In this document: positions 39,505 to 48,193 of the stretch, piece by piece
How the letters are laid out: each line of letters starts with the position of its first letter
How positions within the stretch are numbered: the first letter of the stretch is position 1
Source: Betaproteobacteria bacterium
GTDB taxonomy: Bacteria > Pseudomonadota > Gammaproteobacteria > Burkholderiales > SG8-39
Length of the DNA: 53,882 bases
Direction of reading: 5' to 3'
Assembly: GCA_029883975.1 (NCBI GenBank)
Contig: JAOUIL010000014.1
Span: forward strand, 1 to 53,882
Position numbers and translations under genes: made by a program
The notes under the pieces: generated by a model
Databases searched by the model: none
What the model saw: only the letters and a program-made list of their open reading frames with translations
What the model was told of the DNA's origin: nothing

Positions 39505-40707
39505 CTAGAGCAGGACGATCGCCGCCGCGGCGAGCAGCCCGGCGAGCGTGCCCGCCGCCACCACCACCGTATCGCGCGGCTTCCAGCCGCCGGCGAACGC
39601 GGCCGCGGTCTGCATGCTGAGCGGCATCGTGCTGGCTGACGGGTCGGCGCCGCGCGTCGCGTCGCTCAGCGCCACCAGCCGCTGGGTGGCTTCCAGCGAA
39701 TCGAACGTGCGCGACAGCCCGCGTGCAGGCGCAGGCTCCGGCGTCGCGTCTTCCCGCACGCGGCGCGAGCGCTCGACGGTCTGCGACAGCACCGCCGTCT
39801 TCACGTCCGTGTCCACGACTGCCGTCGTCGCCCCGGGCGCCAGGGCGCCCAAGGGCAGGGTCGACGTCGTGCTCAGCACGCCCTGCGTCTGCAGCTCGCA
39901 TTCGCGCAGCCCGCGGGCCACTTCGGCGGCGCTGTGGTAGCGCTCGTCGAGCGATTTCGCCAGCATGCGCGCGACGATGGTGTCCAGCGCCGCCGGCGCG
40001 GCCGGATTGACGGCGCTGGGCGCCGGCGGCACGAAGTTGACGATCTGGTACATGACCGCATTGACGCTCTCACCCGTGAACGGCGCGGCGCCCGTCAGCA
40101 TCTCGTACAGGATGACGCCGAGCGAGAAGATGTCGGCGCGATGGTCGGCGCGCTTGCCGATCACTTGCTCGGGCGACATGTACTTCGGCGAGCCCATCAT
40201 CATGCCGGTCTGCGTCTGCACGCTGGAGGTGCGCATGCGGGCTATGCCGAAATCGGTGATCTTCACGGCCCCGCTCTCCGGCACCATGATGTTCGCGGGC
40301 TTGATGTCGCGATGGACCACGCCGCGCTCGTGCGCGTAGGCGAGGCCCTCGGCCACCTGGGCGGCGATGGACAGGGCGCGGGCCACCGGCAGCGGCTTGC
40401 CGGGCAGCAGCAGCGAGCGCAGCTCGGCGCCCTCGATGTACTCCATCGCCATGTAGCATTCCGTGTCCGTCTTGCCGATGTCGTAGACAGTGACGATGTT
40501 CGGATGATTGAGCCCGCCGGCGGCGCGCGCCTCCTGGTAGAAGCGCTTCTCGTACATCTCGGCGCCGTCGCGGTCCATCGCCATGTTGATGGTCTTGATG
40601 GCGACCGTGCGCTCGAGCATCGGGTCCTTGGCCTTATAGACGATGCCCATGGCGCCGCGGCCGATTTCGGCGAGCACCTCGAAGCGGCCGAGCGTCTGCG
40701 TGGGCAT
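39505..40707 (-). CDS. Membrane-anchored Ser/Thr protein kinase (Hanks type)
   Basis: 400 residues. Kinase domain at about 8-265: GRGAMGIVYKAKD (glycine loop), Lys38 in TVAIKTI, HRDIKPANI with Asp134, TDFGIAR (DFG 152-154) and YMSPEQVIGKRADHRADIFSLGVILYEMLTG. A low-complexity linker follows and the protein ends in a C-terminal membrane helix (VVVAAGTLAGLLAAAAIVLL) with almost nothing outside. The ATG at 40707 matches the kinase start. Last gene of cyclase-lipoprotein-kinase, 5 bp after the lipoprotein gene. Confidence 0.93.
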   Translation of the reverse strand: MPTQTLGRFEVLAEIGRGAMGIVYKAKDPMLERTVAIKTINMAMDRDGAEMYEKRFYQEARAAGGLNHPNIVTVYDIGKTDTECYMAMEYIEGAELRSLLLPGKPLPVARALSIAAQVAEGLAYAHERGVVHRDIKPANIMVPESGAVKITDFGIARMRTSSVQTQTGMMMGSPKYMSPEQVIGKRADHRADIFSLGVILYEMLTGAAPFTGESVNAVMYQIVNFVPPAPSAVNPAAPAALDTIVARMLAKSLDERYHSAAEVARGLRECELQTQGVLSTTSTLPLGALAPGATTAVVDTDVKTAVLSQTVERSRRVREDATPEPAPARGLSRTFDSLEATQRLVALSDATRGADPSASTMPLSMQTAAAFAGGWKPRDTVVVAAGTLAGLLAAAAIVLL

Positions 40708-40712
40708 CGCGG

Positions 40713-41114
40713 CTAGCGCCCGGCCTTGACCGCGCGGAACACCGGCCCCCAGATCGGGTGGCCGGCTTCCGCCGCACTGAGCTCCAGGCCCGGGTTGAGG
40801 CTCAGTGCCTTGCGGAACTCCTCGCGGCACGCGGCGACGCGGTCGGACACGCAGTGGATGAACGCCAGATACTTGTGCGCGCGCACTTCGTCCGGCGTGC
40901 TCAGCCCCTGGCTGATCGCCGCTTGCAGCTGGCGCGCCGCGTCGGCGTAGCGGCCTTCCTCGTACTGCTGGATGCCGGCCTTCAATGCCGGCTCGCCCTT
41001 GGCGCCGCCGAACGCGCGCTTGAAGTCCGCGTGGATGGTGCGAAACGGCTCGGTCTGGCAGCCCGCGAGCAGCAGCGCCGCCGCCGCGAGGGCGAGGGCC
41101 AATCCTCGCCTCAT
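40713..41114 (-). CDS. TPR-type lipoprotein, TssQ-like
   Basis: 133 residues. A signal peptide with lipobox LLLAGC (Cys at about residue 19) marks it as a lipoprotein. The mature part has tetratricopeptide-like helices: QYEEGRYADAARQLQAAISQGLSTPDEVRAHKYLAFIHCV and CREEFRKALSLNPGLELSAAEAGHPIWGPVFR. This resembles the TssQ family of T6SS-associated lipoproteins, but no T6SS gene is present in the window, so a T6SS role is not supported here. Sits between a cyclase-PEGA gene and a Ser/Thr kinase. Confidence 0.82.
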   Translation of the reverse strand: MRRGLALALAAAALLLAGCQTEPFRTIHADFKRAFGGAKGEPALKAGIQQYEEGRYADAARQLQAAISQGLSTPDEVRAHKYLAFIHCVSDRVAACREEFRKALSLNPGLELSAAEAGHPIWGPVFRAVKAGR

Positions 41115-41134
41115 GGCGCGATGTTCCAGGATGC

Positions 41135-41191
41135 GCGGTCGCGTTTTCGCATGGTCCCCCTGAGGCCTCGGGCGGAAGATACCGCGACCGC
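41135..41191. repeat. 9-bp inverted repeat between cyclase and lipoprotein genes
   Basis: GCGGTCGCG (41135-41143) and CGCGACCGC (41183-41191) are perfect complements 39 bp apart, within the 81-bp gap. In the minus-strand transcript they could form a long stem-loop between the two genes and alter their relative expression. Confidence 0.35.
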
Positions 41192-41195
41192 CCGA

Positions 41196-42305
41196 TCAGC
41201 GAAAGCGATGGCTGATGCGGACCGACTTGCCTGAGCGCACGTCGATGCGCTTCGTGTACGCCGGGAACGAGGTATTGCGCACCTCGATGGTGTGCGCGCC
41301 GGCGGGCATCTCCAGGGTGCGCAGCGGCGGACTCACGCCCCGGCTCTTGCCGTCCACGAAGACCTCGCCCCAGGGCAGGATCGACAGCTGCACCGTGCCC
41401 GTGGCCACCAGCGCCGCTGCCGCGGTTTTCCCGGGCTCGGCGCGTGCGGTTTGCTCGGCCGTGGGCTCGCGCTTGGACGGCGGTCTGCTGATCGGCTGCG
41501 CCGCGGGCGCGGCTCTCGGCCTTTCCTTCGGGGCGGTGGAAGCTTTGGCGGGTGCCGGTGCCGTCTGCAGTGCAAGCGGCGGCAAGTGCATCTGCGCGCG
41601 CACGGCGACGCCACCGCCGACCAGGAGGATGAACGCGAGCGGCGCGGCGATCAGCGCCAGCCGGTGCACGCCGAAGGGCCGCGCGTGACCCAGCTCGCCG
41701 ATCAGCCGCGTGCGCCGGCGCGTGGGCGTCATGCGCCGCGTGCCCGTTTCAATGACGCGCCGTGCCGCCTCGGTGCCGATGCCGACGGAATACACCTCGT
41801 GTTCGCGCACGTGCTTGTCGGTGCGCGCGCCGACATAGCTGAACAGGCTTGCGTAGTCGAGCGACAGGCAGGACACGACCTCGTAGAAGGAACGTGACAC
41901 CAGCAGCTGGCCGGACTGCGCGAAGGTCATGACGCGCTGCGCGACGTTGATGCCGTCGCCGATGATGTTCATCTGGCCGTTGATGTCCTTGACCAGGCGC
42001 ACCGGGCCGAGGTTGATGCCGATGCGCACCGAGATGGCGCCGGTCGCCTCCGCGCGCGCCGCCGCGCGCAACGACATGGCGACGAACAGCGCGTCCTCCG
42101 GATCGCCGAGGAAGGTGATGCCGGCGCCGTCCCCCGTGTCGAGCACCACGCGATCCCGCGGCGGCACGTGTTCCATTGCGGCGCCGAGCAGCTTGTTGAA
42201 CGCCTGCTTGAGCATCAGCTGCTCGGCGACCGGCTTCGTCGAGTAGTCGACGATGTCGAGGAAGACGATGCTGCAGACGAGCGTGCGGCTGGGCTGTTCG
42301 ATCAT
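41196..42305 (-). CDS. Class III adenylate/guanylate cyclase with PEGA domain
   Basis: 369 residues. The N-terminal cyclase homology domain (about 5-180) keeps both metal aspartates, Asp17 in IVFLDIVDYS and Asp59 in LDTGDGAGITFLGD, and the region RIGINLGPVRLVKDINGQMNIIGDGINVAQRVM. A transmembrane helix (about 218-238, LALIAAPLAFILLVGGGVAV) leads to a proline/alanine-rich linker and a C-terminal PEGA domain (GEVFVDGKSRGVSPPLRTLEMPAGAHTIEVRN). The order cytoplasmic cyclase, helix, extracytoplasmic PEGA suggests transmembrane sensing. It begins 28 bp after metG; first gene of a three-gene signalling unit. Confidence 0.9.
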   Translation of the reverse strand: MIEQPSRTLVCSIVFLDIVDYSTKPVAEQLMLKQAFNKLLGAAMEHVPPRDRVVLDTGDGAGITFLGDPEDALFVAMSLRAAARAEATGAISVRIGINLGPVRLVKDINGQMNIIGDGINVAQRVMTFAQSGQLLVSRSFYEVVSCLSLDYASLFSYVGARTDKHVREHEVYSVGIGTEAARRVIETGTRRMTPTRRRTRLIGELGHARPFGVHRLALIAAPLAFILLVGGGVAVRAQMHLPPLALQTAPAPAKASTAPKERPRAAPAAQPISRPPSKREPTAEQTARAEPGKTAAAALVATGTVQLSILPWGEVFVDGKSRGVSPPLRTLEMPAGAHTIEVRNTSFPAYTKRIDVRSGKSVRISHRFR

Positions 42306-42333
42306 CCTTGGTCGGCGGTGCAGCGCGCTGCGT

Positions 42334-44412
42334 TCATTTTACGCGCATGCCTGGAAGCGCTCCGGCGTCCGGGGCGATGAGGAAGATGCCCGGGCCCTCG
42401 CCGGAGGCCGCCAGCACCATGCCCTCGGACACGCCGAACTTCATGGTGCGCGGCGCAAGATTGGCGACCACCACGGCCAGCCTGCCTTCGAGCTGCGCGG
42501 GGTCGTAGGCCGACTTGATGCCGGCGAATACCGTGCGCGCCGGCCCGCCGAGATCCAGCGTGAGCCTGAGCAGCTTGTCGGCGCCCTCGACCAGCTCGGC
42601 GCGCTCGATGCGCGCCACGCGCAGGTCGAGCTTGTTGAAGTCCTCTATGGTGATGGTGTCGCTCACGGCTTTCTCCCTGGCGGTGTGCTGCTGCTTCTCG
42701 GCGTGGCGCTGCGGCGCGGCGGACTGGGGCACGGACTGCAGATCGAAGAGCTGGTCGAGCTGTTTCGCCTCGACGCGCGTCAGCAGGTGCCGGTATTCGG
42801 CGATCGCGTGCCCTTCGCCCAGGAACTTCTCCAGGTCGTGCCACTGGAAAGGCTTCACCCCGAGCAGCTGCGCGGCCGATTCCGCCGTGCGCGGCAGCAC
42901 CGGCGCCAGCAGGATGGCGAGAAAGCGGAACGCCTCGATCGCCTCCGAGCACACGGTGTGCAGGCGCGACTCGTGGCCGGGCTGCCTGGCAAGCTCCCAG
43001 GGTTTCTCGGCGTCCACGAAGCGGTTCACCTCGTCGGCGAGCTCCATGATGCGGCGGATCGCCTTGCCGAACTCGCGGGCATCGTAAGCGGCGGCGATCT
43101 CGGGTGCTGCGTGCCTGACCGTGGAGGCGACGTCGGCGCCGGTGTCCTTTTTCAGCGCCACGCCGCGCAGCTTGCCGCCGTAGCGCTTGGTGATGAACGG
43201 CACGCAGCGGCTGGCGATGTTGACGAACTTGCCCACCAGGTCGCTGTTCACGCGGGCGAGGAAGTCCTCCGGGCTGAAGTCGATGTCCTCGACGTGCGCG
43301 TTGAGCTTGGCGGCGATGTAGTAGCGCAGCCACTCCGGGTTCATGCCGAGCTCGAGATAGCGCAGCGGGCTGATGCCGGTGCCGCGCGACTTGGACATCT
43401 TGTCGCCCGATACCGTGATGAAGCCGTGCACGTAGACGTGGTCAGGGACTTTGTAGGGCCTGCCGGCGAAGTGCAGCATCGCCGGCCAGAACAGGGTGTG
43501 GAAGTAGATGATGTCCTTGCCGATGAAGTGCACCTGCTCGGTGTCCGGCGCCTGCAGGAAGCCCTCGAAGTCCAGGCCGGTGCGCGCGCAGTAGTGCTTG
43601 AAGCTGGCGAGGTAGCCGATCGGCGCGTCCAGCCACACGTACAGGTACTTCTCGTCGTCGAGCTCCGGGATGCGGATGCCGAAGTAGGGCGGATCGCGCG
43701 AGATGTCCCAGTCGCCGAGCGCCTTGTCGCCCTCGCCCTCGAGCCACTCCTTTGCCTTGTTGACGACCTGCGGCTGCAGGCGGCCGGGCGCTTCCAGCCA
43801 TTGCTTGAGGAACGCCTTGCACCGGGGGTCGGAAAGCCGGAAGAAGTGGTGCTCGGAGGTCTTCAGGACCGGCTTCGCCCCGGACAGGGTCGAGTACGGG
43901 TTCTTCAGGTCGGTCGCGGCGTACGCGGCGCTGCAGTTCTCGCAGGCGTCCCCGTACTGGTCCCTGGCCCCGCAGTTCGGGCACTCGCCCTTGATGTAGC
44001 GGTCGGCGAGGAACATGTTCTTCACGGGGTCGTAGAACTGTTCGACCGGGCGCCGGTCTACCAGACCGGCGCGCTTGAGCCGCAGGTAGATGTCCTGCGA
44101 CAGCGCTGTGTTCTCCGGGGAATGGGTGGAATGCCAGTTGTCGAAGCGCAGGTGGAAGCCGTCGAGGTAGGCCTTGCGGCCCGCCGCGATGCCGGCGACG
44201 AAAGCCTCCGGCGACTTGCCCGCCTTCTCCGCGGCCAGCATGATGGGCGCGCCGTGCGCGTCATCGGCGCCGACGAAATGCACCTCGTGGCCGCGCATGC
44301 GCTGGAAGCGGACCCAGATGTCGGCCTGGATGTACTCCATGATGTGGCCGATGTGGAAAGGGCCGTTCGCGTAGGGCAACGCGGTGGTGACGAAAATGCG
44401 GCGTCGGCTCAT
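42334..44412 (-). CDS. metG: Methionyl-tRNA synthetase
   Basis: 692 residues. It charges initiator and elongator tRNA-Met. The HIGH signature is at 20-23 ([10 protein letters not shown]), the zinc knuckle has [17 protein letters not shown], and KMSKS is at 338-342. The C-terminal Trbp111-type dimerisation/tRNA-binding domain (about 585-692) starts [32 protein letters not shown]. Divergent from apbC. A 12-bp palindrome GCAGCGCGCTGC (42320-42331) lies just after the stop, without a T tract. Confidence 0.97.
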   Translation of the reverse strand: MSRRRIFVTTALPYANGPFHIGHIMEYIQADIWVRFQRMRGHEVHFVGADDAHGAPIMLAAEKAGKSPEAFVAGIAAGRKAYLDGFHLRFDNWHSTHSPENTALSQDIYLRLKRAGLVDRRPVEQFYDPVKNMFLADRYIKGECPNCGARDQYGDACENCSAAYAATDLKNPYSTLSGAKPVLKTSEHHFFRLSDPRCKAFLKQWLEAPGRLQPQVVNKAKEWLEGEGDKALGDWDISRDPPYFGIRIPELDDEKYLYVWLDAPIGYLASFKHYCARTGLDFEGFLQAPDTEQVHFIGKDIIYFHTLFWPAMLHFAGRPYKVPDHVYVHGFITVSGDKMSKSRGTGISPLRYLELGMNPEWLRYYIAAKLNAHVEDIDFSPEDFLARVNSDLVGKFVNIASRCVPFITKRYGGKLRGVALKKDTGADVASTVRHAAPEIAAAYDAREFGKAIRRIMELADEVNRFVDAEKPWELARQPGHESRLHTVCSEAIEAFRFLAILLAPVLPRTAESAAQLLGVKPFQWHDLEKFLGEGHAIAEYRHLLTRVEAKQLDQLFDLQSVPQSAAPQRHAEKQQHTAREKAVSDTITIEDFNKLDLRVARIERAELVEGADKLLRLTLDLGGPARTVFAGIKSAYDPAQLEGRLAVVVANLAPRTMKFGVSEGMVLAASGEGPGIFLIAPDAGALPGMRVK

Positions 44413-44485
44413 CGGCAGGCACGAAAAAACGCAATTTTATCCGTGTTTTAGGTAAACTACCGGCGAAATTCCGCAAATTCCCGTC

Positions 44486-45571
<1,086 letters not shown>

Positions 45572-45582
45572 CGGGCGGGGCG

Positions 45583-46146
45583 ATGAGCGTCAAGTCCGAC
45601 AAGTGGATCCGCCGCATGGCGGCCAAGGGCATGATCGAGCCGTTCGAGGCCGGCCAGGTGAAGGAGGTCGGAGGCCGGCGCGTGGTGTCCTACGGCACCT
45701 CGAGCTACGGCTACGACATCCGCTGCTCCGACGAATTCAAGATCTTCACCAACATCAACTCGACCATCGTCGATCCCAAGGCCTTCGACGCCAAGTCCTT
45801 CGTCGACTTCAAGGGCGAGGTGTGCATCATCCCGCCCAACTCCTTCGCGCTGGCGCGCACCGTGGAGTTTTTCCGCATTCCGCGCAACGTGCTCACCATC
45901 TGCCTGGGCAAGTCCACGTATGCCCGCTGCGGCATCATCGTCAACGTCACGCCGCTCGAGCCGGAGTGGGAAGGGCATGTGACGCTCGAGTTCTCCAACA
46001 CTACGCCGCTGCCCGCCAAGATCTACGCGGGCGAGGGCTGCGCGCAGGTGATCTTTCTCGAGTCCGACGAGGTCTGCGAGACGTCGTACCGCGACCGCGG
46101 CGGCAAGTACCAGGGCCAGCAGGGCGTCACGCTGCCGCGCATCTGA
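45583..46146 (+). CDS. dcd: dCTP deaminase
   Basis: 187 residues. It converts dCTP to dUTP, supplying thymidylate synthesis. The start [21 protein letters not shown], the core [41 protein letters not shown] with the catalytic glutamate region, and [24 protein letters not shown] are those of the family. The open frame upstream of 45583 overlaps apbC and is not coding. Confidence 0.97.
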   Translation: MSVKSDKWIRRMAAKGMIEPFEAGQVKEVGGRRVVSYGTSSYGYDIRCSDEFKIFTNINSTIVDPKAFDAKSFVDFKGEVCIIPPNSFALARTVEFFRIPRNVLTICLGKSTYARCGIIVNVTPLEPEWEGHVTLEFSNTTPLPAKIYAGEGCAQVIFLESDEVCETSYRDRGGKYQGQQGVTLPRI

Positions 46147-46168
46147 AGCGCAAAACCTAGTAGTACGA

Positions 46169-46206
46169 GCGCTTGCCACCACCAGCTATGGTGGTTTCTC
46201 AAGCGC
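46169..46206 (+). terminator. Two-part stem-loop after dcd
   Basis: Outer arms GCGCTTG (46169-46175) and CAAGCGC (46200-46206) enclose an inner stem ACCACC/GGTGGT (46178-46183, 46190-46195) with loop AGCTAT. The small internal bulges are CC and TTCT. It probably ends or protects the apbC-dcd transcript; there is no long T tract after it. Confidence 0.5.
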
Positions 46207-46255
46207 GGGTGTGGCGCCGCCCCAGCAGGACGCGCAAATTTCTGTCACAAAGCCC

Positions 46256-46283
46256 TTGACTCGCGGGGGGTCATCCCTATAAT
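46256..46283 (+). promoter_or_regulatory. Strong sigma-70 promoter of the decarboxylase leader
   Basis: TTGACT (46256-46261) and TATAAT (46278-46283) are 16 bp apart, close to full consensus. Initiation near 46290 gives about 45 nt before the leader ORF ATG at 46335. Confidence 0.75.
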
Positions 46284-46334
46284 CGGCGCGAAGTTTTCCC
46301 TGTCGGGTCAACGAACTACTTGGGGGAGGTCATC

Positions 46335-46400
46335 ATGACAGGCCAGAGAAACTCGCAACGGATCTACGACGTCGTGGTACGCGACATTCCTGAGACCTAG
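46335..46400 (+). CDS. Candidate 21-residue leader peptide upstream of the decarboxylase
   Basis: A 22-codon open frame begins MTGQRNSQRIY and ends VVVRDIPET before a TAG. It has an excellent Shine-Dalgarno (GGAGG at 46325-46329, 5 nt before ATG), better than that of the following gene, and lies directly after a near-consensus promoter. The stop is 20 bp before the decarboxylase ATG. It contains three arginines and a proline three codons before the stop. Such uORFs can sense amino acids or polyamines by ribosome stalling, as SpeFL does for speF in enteric bacteria; that role here is inference. Confidence 0.6.
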   Translation: MTGQRNSQRIYDVVVRDIPET

Positions 46401-46420
46401 CGCATCCTGGGAGAACCCTG

Positions 46421-47629
46421 ATGGGCGATCGCCCCGGCAGTCTGGCCCGCAACAGGCAGCAGAACGCAGTTCCGCAAGAACAGCTCTTCGACACCCATCC
46501 CGAAGTCAGCCTCGACTTCGAGATCGTCCGCGCGGCCGCGCGGCAGAAGTACACGCGGCCCTTCCTGATCATCGACACCGCCATCGTGCGCGAGAAGCTG
46601 CGCCGCTTTCGCGCGGCCATGCCGCGCGTGCGCCCGCACTACGCGGTCAAGGCCAACCCGGACCGGCGCGTCCTCAAGGTTCTGGTGCAGGAGGGCGCGG
46701 GATTCGAGATCGCCTCCACGGCCGAGCTGGACCTGCTGCTCGGGCTTGGCGTGCCGGCGGCCGAAGTGTTCTTCTCCAATCCCATGCGTGCCCGGGAAGC
46801 CGACGCCTACGCGGCGGCGAAGGGCGTGCGCTGGTTCGTCGTCGACAGCGTCGACGAGCTGCGCCGCATGCATGCCGTGGATCCGGCAGCGAGCCTCTAC
46901 CTGCGCATTGCCACGCCCAACATCGGCAGCGACTGGCCGCTGTCGGGCAAGTTCGGCGCGGGCGCGGGCGAGGCCCGGGAGATCATCGCCGCGGCGGCGA
47001 AGCTGGGCGCCGACCTGGCCGGTGTGACGTTCCACGCGGGCTCGCAGTGCCGCAACCCGGAGAACTGGCGCGTCGGCATCGAGAGGGCGCGCTCGGTCTT
47101 CGACGTCATGCTGAAGGCGGGACTCAAGCCGCGGTTGCTGGATATCGGCGGCGGGTTTCCCGTGCGCCACGTCAAACCCATTCCGTCGATCGAGGTGATC
47201 GGCGCGGTCATCAATGAGGCGCTGCAGGCGTTCCCCGAAGACGTGCAGGTCATCGCCGAGCCGGGGCGGTACCTGGTGTCGGACGCCGGCTACTTCGTGT
47301 GTCGCGTGCTCGGCACCGCGACGCGCGCCGGCAAGCGCTGGATGCACTGGGACGCGGGCCTGTTCGGCGGCGTGATCGAGACGACCGAGGGACTGAAATA
47401 CAAGATCCGCACGGACCGCTCCGGCCCCGACGTCGCGTGGAACGTCGCCGGCCCGACCTGCGATTCCGTGGACGTCGTGATGCGCGACGAGCCGCTGCCC
47501 TCCGACCTGCAGGAGGGGGATTTCATCTACCTGCGCAATGCCGGGGCGTACACGACCGCGTACGCGAGCAATTTCAACGGCTTTCCCCTGCCCGAAGTGC
47601 GCGTGTTCGAGTCCAGGCCCGCGCGCTGA
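46421..47629 (+). CDS. Ornithine/lysine-type decarboxylase, alanine-racemase fold
   Basis: 402 residues of fold-type III PLP decarboxylase (eukaryotic ODC family). The PLP lysine is Lys77 in PHYAVKANPDRRVL; other marks are FEIASTAELDLLL, DIGGGFPV, VIAEPGRYLV and the catalytic Cys347 in GPTCDSVD. It probably makes putrescine from ornithine; lysine use cannot be excluded from sequence. The ribosome site GGGAG lies within a possible GGG-AGAA-CCC mini-hairpin, which could couple its translation to the leader ORF. Confidence 0.92.
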   Translation: MGDRPGSLARNRQQNAVPQEQLFDTHPEVSLDFEIVRAAARQKYTRPFLIIDTAIVREKLRRFRAAMPRVRPHYAVKANPDRRVLKVLVQEGAGFEIASTAELDLLLGLGVPAAEVFFSNPMRAREADAYAAAKGVRWFVVDSVDELRRMHAVDPAASLYLRIATPNIGSDWPLSGKFGAGAGEAREIIAAAAKLGADLAGVTFHAGSQCRNPENWRVGIERARSVFDVMLKAGLKPRLLDIGGGFPVRHVKPIPSIEVIGAVINEALQAFPEDVQVIAEPGRYLVSDAGYFVCRVLGTATRAGKRWMHWDAGLFGGVIETTEGLKYKIRTDRSGPDVAWNVAGPTCDSVDVVMRDEPLPSDLQEGDFIYLRNAGAYTTAYASNFNGFPLPEVRVFESRPAR

Positions 47630-47651
47630 CGCGCGGGGGCCGCGCGGCCGG

Positions 47652-48152
47652 CTAGGCGCGCTCGTACAGCACGAAGTCGAATCGCAGGCCGTCTTCGCCG
47701 GTCCGGGGCTGGCGCTGCGTCTCGCGCCACTCGGTGCGGTCGAACTGCGGGAACAGCGCATCGCCCGCGTAGTCGCGGCCGATCTCCGTGAGCACCAGGC
47801 CATCGGCGAGCGGCAGCGCCGCCTCGTAGAGCTCTCCGCCGCCGATCACGAATGCCACCGCCTCGCCGGCGCAGAGCGCGAGCGCCGCCTCCAGCGAAGC
47901 CGCCACGTGCGCCCCGGGTGCGTCGTAGCCGGGCGAGCGCGTCACCACGATGTTCTCGCGCCCGGGCAGCGGGCGCAGGGCGAGGGAGTCCCAGGTCTTG
48001 CGCCCCATGATGACCGGGTGGCCGAGGGTGAGCGCCTTGAAGTGGCGCAGGTCTTCGGGCAGGCGCCAGGGCAGCTTGCCGCCTGCGCCAATGACCCTGT
48101 TTGCGGCCACGGCCGCGACCAGGTACACGCGCGGCCGACCGGGGTGTGACAT
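47652..48152 (-). CDS. folA: Dihydrofolate reductase
   Basis: 166 residues. DHFR reduces dihydrofolate produced by ThyA. Motifs: YLVAAVAANRVIGAGGKLPWRLPEDLRHFKALT with the substrate Asp/Glu region, VIMGRKTWDSL, and FVIGGGELYEAALPLADGLVLTEI. In many betaproteobacteria folA directly follows thyA; here they are separated by glrK-qseG-glrR and the small membrane protein gene. A minus-strand TATAAT (48183-48188) is its likely -10. Confidence 0.96.
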   Translation of the reverse strand: MSHPGRPRVYLVAAVAANRVIGAGGKLPWRLPEDLRHFKALTLGHPVIMGRKTWDSLALRPLPGRENIVVTRSPGYDAPGAHVAASLEAALALCAGEAVAFVIGGGELYEAALPLADGLVLTEIGRDYAGDALFPQFDRTEWRETQRQPRTGEDGLRFDFVLYERA

Positions 48153-48162
48153 AAGGCTCGTC

Positions 48163-48190
48163 CTGACAGTGTTTTACGTGAGATTATAAG
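48163..48190. promoter_or_regulatory. Overlapping divergent promoters for folA and glrK
   Basis: GATTATAAG supplies TATAAG on the plus strand (48185-48190; -35 CTGACA at 48163-48168, 16-bp spacer) and TATAAT on the minus strand (48183-48188) for folA. The two -10 boxes overlap by four bases, so the promoters should compete. Confidence 0.45.
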
Positions 48191-48193
48191 AAT

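Noticed and set aside
40713-41114. Evidence of a type VI secretion cluster from the TssQ-like lipoprotein
   Set aside because: No Tss structural gene, VgrG or Hcp occurs in the window.
42320-42331. 12-bp palindrome after metG as an intrinsic terminator
   Set aside because: No T tract follows on the minus strand, and the cyclase gene starts 15 bp later.
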